A DNA stretch of 64,000 nucleotides from Lentilitoribacter sp. Alg239-R112. GTDB lineage: Bacteria; Pseudomonadota; Alphaproteobacteria; Rhizobiales; Rhizobiaceae. How positions within the stretch are numbered: position 1 is the first letter of the stretch; every line of letters starts with the position of its first letter. Location: contig NZ_LS999833.1 of NCBI RefSeq assembly GCF_900537175.1, positions 2,170,001-2,234,000 of the forward strand, read 5' to 3'. A program made the translations under genes and the position numbers. This document shows positions 59,588 through 64,000 of the stretch, piece by piece. The notes beneath the pieces are model-generated. The model was not told the origin of the DNA, searched no databases, and was given only the letters and a program-made list of their open reading frames with translations.

Positions 59588-60805
59588 TTAGTTTTTTGCA
59601 GGTTTATTAAGTTGCGACTGAGAACCTAATCTAAGTGGTTCATCGCGAGATAATTTCCATGCAAAATCATCAGCACGTCCAGTCGGAGCAGAAACGACAA
59701 CACCTGTTTCAATAAGCTTGTCGAGAGGGGATTTCTCTTTAAAATCAGGCAGCTTTTGATCAACTCCCAGCATAATATCACCACCATCCAACTCCGGGTC
59801 CGTGAAAGCATAGACCTTAGTCTTCGTTGCCAGTCTTGGGTCTCGCACCGGCTCCAAAGTGGCAGATGGCGACGCGATTAGACCATCATACGGGTTAAAA
59901 AATGGGTCTGCGCTAGTACTCAAAAATCGCTTCGCAGGCTTCTCTACATAAAAAGCAATTTTCCGCTTACCGGCTGTTGTGAGATTAATTCCGTCGGAAC
60001 TTCTCAAGCGTACTTGCTGCCCATTAATATCCGATCCCGTGTAAATAAAATTCCCTTCGACATCCACAAACCCATCCCATATATCGACAAAAACGCCACC
60101 AACCTTTTCGACTTCTTCTCGGTATATGCCATTAAATGCTAAAATGTCAGCTGTCATTTTCTTATATTTAAAGGACGGCACGCCAACCCAAAGCAAATTT
60201 ACATTTTGTGCGCGGATGGTCGAAGCCATTTCAGAAACACGACGTCGGTATTCTGTCCACCAATCATCTTTACCAAATTCAACAGTCAACCCATTAACCG
60301 TCATATCCTGTCTATCGTTTGAACCTATATTGAAGACCACTGTATTTGGCTTAAATTCTGTGATCCATTCCACTGATTTCACTGGCCAGTTATAGTAATC
60401 AGGTCTCACGATTGTAGATGAACCACTGGTCTTTTTGGAAACAATAACTCCAGGTACTTTTTGATAGGCTGTTTTTAAACCATCGGCGATCCCGCTTGCC
60501 ATAAAGTCGCCCATGACGAGTAAGACCTGAGCGTCTTCTGATTTCTGAAGCGCCGCTGTCGAAGTACTTGCACTACCGCCACTTTTCTTTCGTCGCTTTT
60601 TTGTGCGTGTTTTTTTCTTCACGACTTTTTTCTCTTTTTTTCCAAAGAGAAATTGTAAAATGGATTTGCTTTTCTTTTTGGTTTTGGTTTGCGCATGCAC
60701 TTCAATTTGAGGGATATCCAGTGACACACTTATCACTGAAAGTCCCAGCATAAACACCAGAACATATACAATCTGTTTTGGTAGCTGTCCCACTTTGATC
60801 TGCAC
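59588..60805 (-). CDS. DUF459 SGNH-fold exported protein with missing catalytic residues
   Basis: The 405-residue protein starts at GTG 60805 (or GTG 60793), with a signal/anchor (about 13-38). A Lys-rich segment (about 40-75) precedes the SGNH domain (about 90-310). Block I reads LLVMGDFMASGIADGL, where the nucleophile Ser of GDS is Phe. Block III is VVFNIGSNDRQDM. Block V reads SSDGINLTTAGKRKIA, where the His of DGIH is Asn. It may be an inactive scaffold or use other residues. It is downstream of the MltB gene by 14 bases. Confidence 0.82.
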   Translation of the reverse strand: MQIKVGQLPKQIVYVLVFMLGLSVISVSLDIPQIEVHAQTKTKKKSKSILQFLFGKKEKKVVKKKTRTKKRRKKSGGSASTSTAALQKSEDAQVLLVMGDFMASGIADGLKTAYQKVPGVIVSKKTSGSSTIVRPDYYNWPVKSVEWITEFKPNTVVFNIGSNDRQDMTVNGLTVEFGKDDWWTEYRRRVSEMASTIRAQNVNLLWVGVPSFKYKKMTADILAFNGIYREEVEKVGGVFVDIWDGFVDVEGNFIYTGSDINGQQVRLRSSDGINLTTAGKRKIAFYVEKPAKRFLSTSADPFFNPYDGLIASPSATLEPVRDPRLATKTKVYAFTDPELDGGDIMLGVDQKLPDFKEKSPLDKLIETGVVVSAPTGRADDFAWKLSRDEPLRLGSQSQLNKPAKN

Positions 60806-60819
60806 CTTGAATTACAATC

Positions 60820-62049
60820 TTACTTTATTCTAGCTCTCTTCTTAACAGCTTTTAGAAGGTTTTGCGATGGTTTTTCATCAACAGGGAGTCTGAACTTCTT
60901 TTGAAACTTTGCAATTGCAGCCCTCGAACCAGATCCGATATTGCCATCAAATTCACCTTTATAGAGACCCAACTTGAATAAGCCTTTTTGCAACAAAACC
61001 TTTTCATCGACATTAAGTGCGCCGACTGGCCGCGGCCAACGCTGCACCATTTTTTTTGCACCTGATAATCTATCAGCTAGAAGGCCGACAGAAAGCGCAT
61101 AACTATTTGCATTATTGTATTTTTTAATAACAAAGAAGTTTCGAACCATCAAAAAAGCGGGTCCATCAGAGCCGGCCAGATATTTAAGTTCTGCCCGCTC
61201 GTCTCCACGCGGAAATGCACGCCCGCCAACACGTTTAAATCCGATTTTGCTCCATTGGGATAAAGTTTTAGTTTGGCCGTTATATTTATAACCGGACCTT
61301 GGAGCTTTAACTTCATACCCCCATGTACGACCAGAGCGCCATCCATTCTTTTTCAAGAGATTAGCAGCAGATGCCAATGCATCCGGTACAGATCGCCAAA
61401 TGTCCTTTTTTCCATCCCCATCAGCATCGTAAGCAAAGATATCATAACTTGTTGGAATAAACTGAGTTTGACCGAGAGCACCAGCCCAAGACCCATACAT
61501 ATCATTGGGGCCAATGTTACCATTTTGAATAATTTTTAGGGCAGATATTAATTGTCGTCGCGCATATTTTGAACGCTTCTTATCGGCATAAGCCAATGTA
61601 GCTAAAGCATGGGGAGCATTAAACAACTTGTCTTTTTTCTCCAAAAGAGCACCGTAATTGGTTTCCATAGACCAAATGGCGAGCATTATGTGTTTATCGA
61701 CACCGAAATGATCCTCCAGTGCTTGTAGTACTGACGCATGCTGTTTCTTTTTTTTAAGCCCCTCGCCTATACTGTAAGGATTGACGTGGCTATCAACATA
61801 ATCCCAAACTTTAGTCCGAAATTCAGGTTGAAATCGTGCGCGCTTTAATACTCTAGGGTCAGGTGACTTAAGTCCGGCAAAGGCACTCTTACACGTAGAT
61901 TTCTGCACGCCCTGCTTAGCCGCACCGGTGCAAAAACTGTTAAGCCACCCTCTAAATTTTGTATCTGCGGATGCTTCCATACTCCATAATATGGATGAAG
62001 CAGTAATTCCGATGATGATGGTTCTTTGAAGAAACGGCATAATGTTCAT
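60820..62049 (-). CDS. Lytic murein transglycosylase, MltB family
   Basis: The protein has 409 residues from the ATG at 62049 (or 62040). A signal peptide ends near EASA (about residue 29). The SLT_2/MltB domain (about 33-325) contains the catalytic Glu in LAIWSMETNYGALL, with SWAGALGQTQFIPTSYDIFA and DADGDGKKDIW. A C-terminal peptidoglycan-binding domain (about 345-405; LQKGLFKLGLYKGEFDGNIG) follows. It cleaves glycan strands to form 1,6-anhydro ends. It precedes the DUF459 gene, apparently one operon. Confidence 0.93.
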   Translation of the reverse strand: MNIMPFLQRTIIIGITASSILWSMEASADTKFRGWLNSFCTGAAKQGVQKSTCKSAFAGLKSPDPRVLKRARFQPEFRTKVWDYVDSHVNPYSIGEGLKKKKQHASVLQALEDHFGVDKHIMLAIWSMETNYGALLEKKDKLFNAPHALATLAYADKKRSKYARRQLISALKIIQNGNIGPNDMYGSWAGALGQTQFIPTSYDIFAYDADGDGKKDIWRSVPDALASAANLLKKNGWRSGRTWGYEVKAPRSGYKYNGQTKTLSQWSKIGFKRVGGRAFPRGDERAELKYLAGSDGPAFLMVRNFFVIKKYNNANSYALSVGLLADRLSGAKKMVQRWPRPVGALNVDEKVLLQKGLFKLGLYKGEFDGNIGSGSRAAIAKFQKKFRLPVDEKPSQNLLKAVKKRARIK

Positions 62050-62240
62050 CTTCTCTGTAAGTTTAACGCTCAATGAAAATCCAAATCCATGTAACAAGTC
62101 CATATGACAAGCGAATCAAATTATACTAATTTTTACCATGAATATCGTTGAAACCAAGGTGTTGCCTTTTCGTTAGGTTTTTCACGTTAAGAACCGATTG
62201 AGTTGGTCGTTTTCAATCACTTGCAGTTAGGAATAGTCAA

Positions 62241-63116
62241 ATGAGTATCAAGCCAGTAAAGAAAGCCGTTCTTCCAGTTGCTGGGTTGGGAACAAGGTTT
62301 CTCCCAGGGACAAAGGCTGTTCCTAAGGAGATGCTCAACATCGTAGATAAACCCGTACTTCAATATATTGTTGATGAAGCTATCTCAGCAGGGATCGAAC
62401 ATATCATCTTTGTAACAGGTCGAAATAAGGGAGTTATCGAAGACTATTTCGACATTCAATATGAGCTCAATGACACGCTCAGAAACAGGGGGAAAACCGC
62501 AGAGCTTGAAATGTTGAACTCTATTCAACCCAAAGCCGGGTCAACAAGTTTTACGCGCCAACAAGAACCTTTGGGCCTAGGCCATGCTGTTTGGTGCGCG
62601 CGCGATATTGTTGGGAACGATCCGTTCGCATTGCTGCTGCCTGACATGGTTATGCAAGATGAACGCGGCTGTCTGTCAGGAATGATGGATGTATACAACC
62701 AATCGGGTGGAAACATCATTTCTGTTGAGGAAGTTGCCATGGAAGACGCACATAAATATGGCGTCGTCGGCATAGGTAAAGACGTTGAAGGCGGGTTTGA
62801 AATCACCGACATGGTCGAAAAACCCGCACGTGGCTCAGAACCATCAAACCTTTTTATTAATGGCCGATACATCCTTCAACCTGAAATATTTGATATTTTA
62901 GCAACACAAGAACGCGGTGCAGGTAATGAAATCCAATTAACGGATGGAATGCTGAAGCTGGCTGCAAAGCAAGATTTTTTTGGCTATCGTTTCCAAGGTA
63001 ATACATATGATTGCGGTACAAAAAAAGGCTTCATTCTAGCCAACATCGCTTATGCTATGGAACGCGATGACATTAGGCCAGATGTGATCAACGAGATTCG
63101 CGACTTAACTAAATAA
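62241..63116 (+). CDS. galU: UTP-glucose-1-phosphate uridylyltransferase
   Basis: The 291-residue nucleotidyltransferase has [20 protein letters not shown] at the N-terminus, [37 protein letters not shown] and [14 protein letters not shown]. It makes UDP-glucose for polysaccharides and lipids. It is single-gene, with a 191-base gap upstream holding no strong signal, and convergent with hisN. Confidence 0.96.
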   Translation: MSIKPVKKAVLPVAGLGTRFLPGTKAVPKEMLNIVDKPVLQYIVDEAISAGIEHIIFVTGRNKGVIEDYFDIQYELNDTLRNRGKTAELEMLNSIQPKAGSTSFTRQQEPLGLGHAVWCARDIVGNDPFALLLPDMVMQDERGCLSGMMDVYNQSGGNIISVEEVAMEDAHKYGVVGIGKDVEGGFEITDMVEKPARGSEPSNLFINGRYILQPEIFDILATQERGAGNEIQLTDGMLKLAAKQDFFGYRFQGNTYDCGTKKGFILANIAYAMERDDIRPDVINEIRDLTK

Positions 63117-63128
63117 AACAAACGATAG

Positions 63129-63905
63129 TTACCTGTTCAAAATTTCTAGAGCTTTAGCGTGAAGTTCAGAGTTTGCAGATGCAATAATATCTCCGCCCAT
63201 TTCCGGGCGGTCCCCTCCCCAAGTTGAGACGACACCACCGGCTTGCTCAACAAGTGAAATTAGGCCGCCTATATCATAGGGCTTTAGATCCGATTCTATC
63301 GCGATGTCTGCCGTACCCAGAGCCACCATTGCAAAAGCATAACAGTCGCAGCCATATCTTGCTAAGTTTACTTCGTTTTCCAAAGCATCGTAACGCACCT
63401 CATTTACCCCTTCATGCAAGTAGGGTGAGGTGGTAAAAATATTGGCTCTACCAAGGTCGCTGTTGCGACTTGTTTTAAGATCCATATGAACGCCATCGCG
63501 CATTTTTAAAACCGCACCACCCTCGTCGGCTAGGTAACGTTCGCCAGTAAATGGCTGATCCATCATTCCCGCAACAGCTCGACCATTTTGATACAAACCA
63601 ATTAATGTTCCCCAAACAGGTAAACCGGTGATAAACGCTCTGGTTCCGTCTATGGGATCAATTACCCATACATATTCACTATCTAAATTAGTAGGCTCTT
63701 CCTCCTCCCCTAAAATCCCATGCTCTGGAAATTCAGCTTCGATGATAGCTCGAATGGCTCGCTCACAGGACTTATCAGCCTCAGTCACGGGATCAAAGCC
63801 TGACGTGAGTTTGTTCTCGATACTTATGTTACGTCTGAAACGGGGAAGCGTTTGCTCAGCAGCTGCATTTGCTAAGCTTTCAAAAAAATTACGATTTGGT
63901 AACAT
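63129..63905 (-). CDS. hisN: Histidinol-phosphatase, inositol-monophosphatase fold (HisN type)
   Basis: The 258-residue IMPase-superfamily protein has the acidic loop HGILGEEEEP, the metal motif WVIDPIDGTRAFITGLPVW and the C-terminal KPYDIGGLISLVEQAGG. The DGTRAFI form, rather than DGTTNF, is typical of the HisN branch, which dephosphorylates histidinol phosphate. It is distinct from suhB at 25760. It probably follows the gene cut off at the right edge. Confidence 0.88.
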   Translation of the reverse strand: MLPNRNFFESLANAAAEQTLPRFRRNISIENKLTSGFDPVTEADKSCERAIRAIIEAEFPEHGILGEEEEPTNLDSEYVWVIDPIDGTRAFITGLPVWGTLIGLYQNGRAVAGMMDQPFTGERYLADEGGAVLKMRDGVHMDLKTSRNSDLGRANIFTTSPYLHEGVNEVRYDALENEVNLARYGCDCYAFAMVALGTADIAIESDLKPYDIGGLISLVEQAGGVVSTWGGDRPEMGGDIIASANSELHAKALEILNR

Positions 63906-63953
63906 CTCACTATCCGAATTTTGCTTTAGTTGGGGGTAATTTTAAAGGCTAAC

Positions 63954-64000
63954 TTACTCAGCCGCTGCCTGAATATTAGAAAATTCATGCTCAACATAGT
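63954..64000 (-). CDS. C-terminal end of an unidentified protein
   Basis: Reading leftward from the window edge, the frame gives YVEHEFSNIQAAAE and a TAA stop at 63954-63956. It lies 48 bases upstream of hisN on the same strand, so an operon is likely. In Rhizobiales an N-formylglutamate amidohydrolase often sits here, but 14 residues are too few to say. Confidence 0.4.
   Translation of the reverse strand, partial: YVEHEFSNIQAAAE

Overview
The window is a gene-dense, AT-leaning bacterial chromosome segment, almost certainly from an alphaproteobacterium of the order Hyphomicrobiales (Rhizobiales). The evidence is gene content and order: tolQRAB-pal behind ruvCAB-ybgC; DUF4164-zapA-6S RNA-5-FCL; tkt-gap-pgk-fba; suhB-efp-Sel1-ThiE-like; pyk-DUF1036-DUF1244-gapR; an RcdA (DUF1465) homologue; and an Omp10-like lipoprotein of the Brucella type. 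I cannot name the genus. No tRNA, rRNA, insertion sequence, prophage or CRISPR array is visible.

Layout. 1-1741: a reductase cut by the window edge, divergent from a LysR regulator. 1743-12204 (minus strand): envelope-constriction genes (tol-pal), Holliday-junction genes (ruvABC), yebC, a YmdB-type phosphoesterase, 5-formyl-THF cyclo-ligase, a probable 6S RNA, zapA and DUF4164. 12468-20365: central carbon metabolism (tkt, gap, pgk, class I fba), with a cytochrome P450 inserted on the opposite strand and a quinone-oxidoreductase-like gene at the end. 20366-30250: a probable small RNA, rcdA behind a perfect CtrA-type box, rpmE, an ABC exporter, a MotA/MotB-like stator pair, suhB, efp, a Sel1 protein, a degenerate ThiE-like protein, a TauE-type permease and an ArsR regulator. 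30269-37404: two divergent DUF465 genes, purEK, rpmJ, a TPR protein, a hydrolase, pyk, DUF1036, DUF1244 and gapR. 37429-48778: a DUF882 envelope protein, pepF, an Omp10-like lipoprotein, a periplasmic 5'-nucleotidase, hemH behind an Irr-like box, an SPFH/NfeD pair, an outer-membrane barrel and a lipase-like hydrolase.

48779-53017 is the most accessory-looking part. It holds a strongly structured intergenic segment, an Hsp20 gene with a textbook heat-shock promoter and possible RNA thermometer, and a four-gene operon (DUF2282 precursor, DUF692 MNIO enzyme, DUF2063 partner, DoxX). That operon matches the recently described copper-binding 'bufferin' RiPP systems (Caulobacter gig operon). A 636-base intergenic region with a perfect 10+10 palindrome separates it from glutamate synthase. 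53018-64000: gltB, a YbjQ-family gene placed between gltB and gltD, gltD, a DUF459 SGNH-like protein whose catalytic Ser and His appear to be missing, a lytic transglycosylase, galU, a HisN-type phosphatase and the last 14 codons of another gene.

Two themes recur. One is cell-envelope and division function: Tol-Pal, ZapA, MotA/B-like pair, DUF882, MltB, DUF459, SPFH/NfeD. The other is alphaproteobacterial cell-cycle and nucleoid control: RcdA, GapR and CtrA-type boxes. The best candidates for new biology are the bufferin operon with its long regulatory region, the orphan stator-like pair, the degenerate DUF459/MltB pair and several possible small RNAs or structured leaders.
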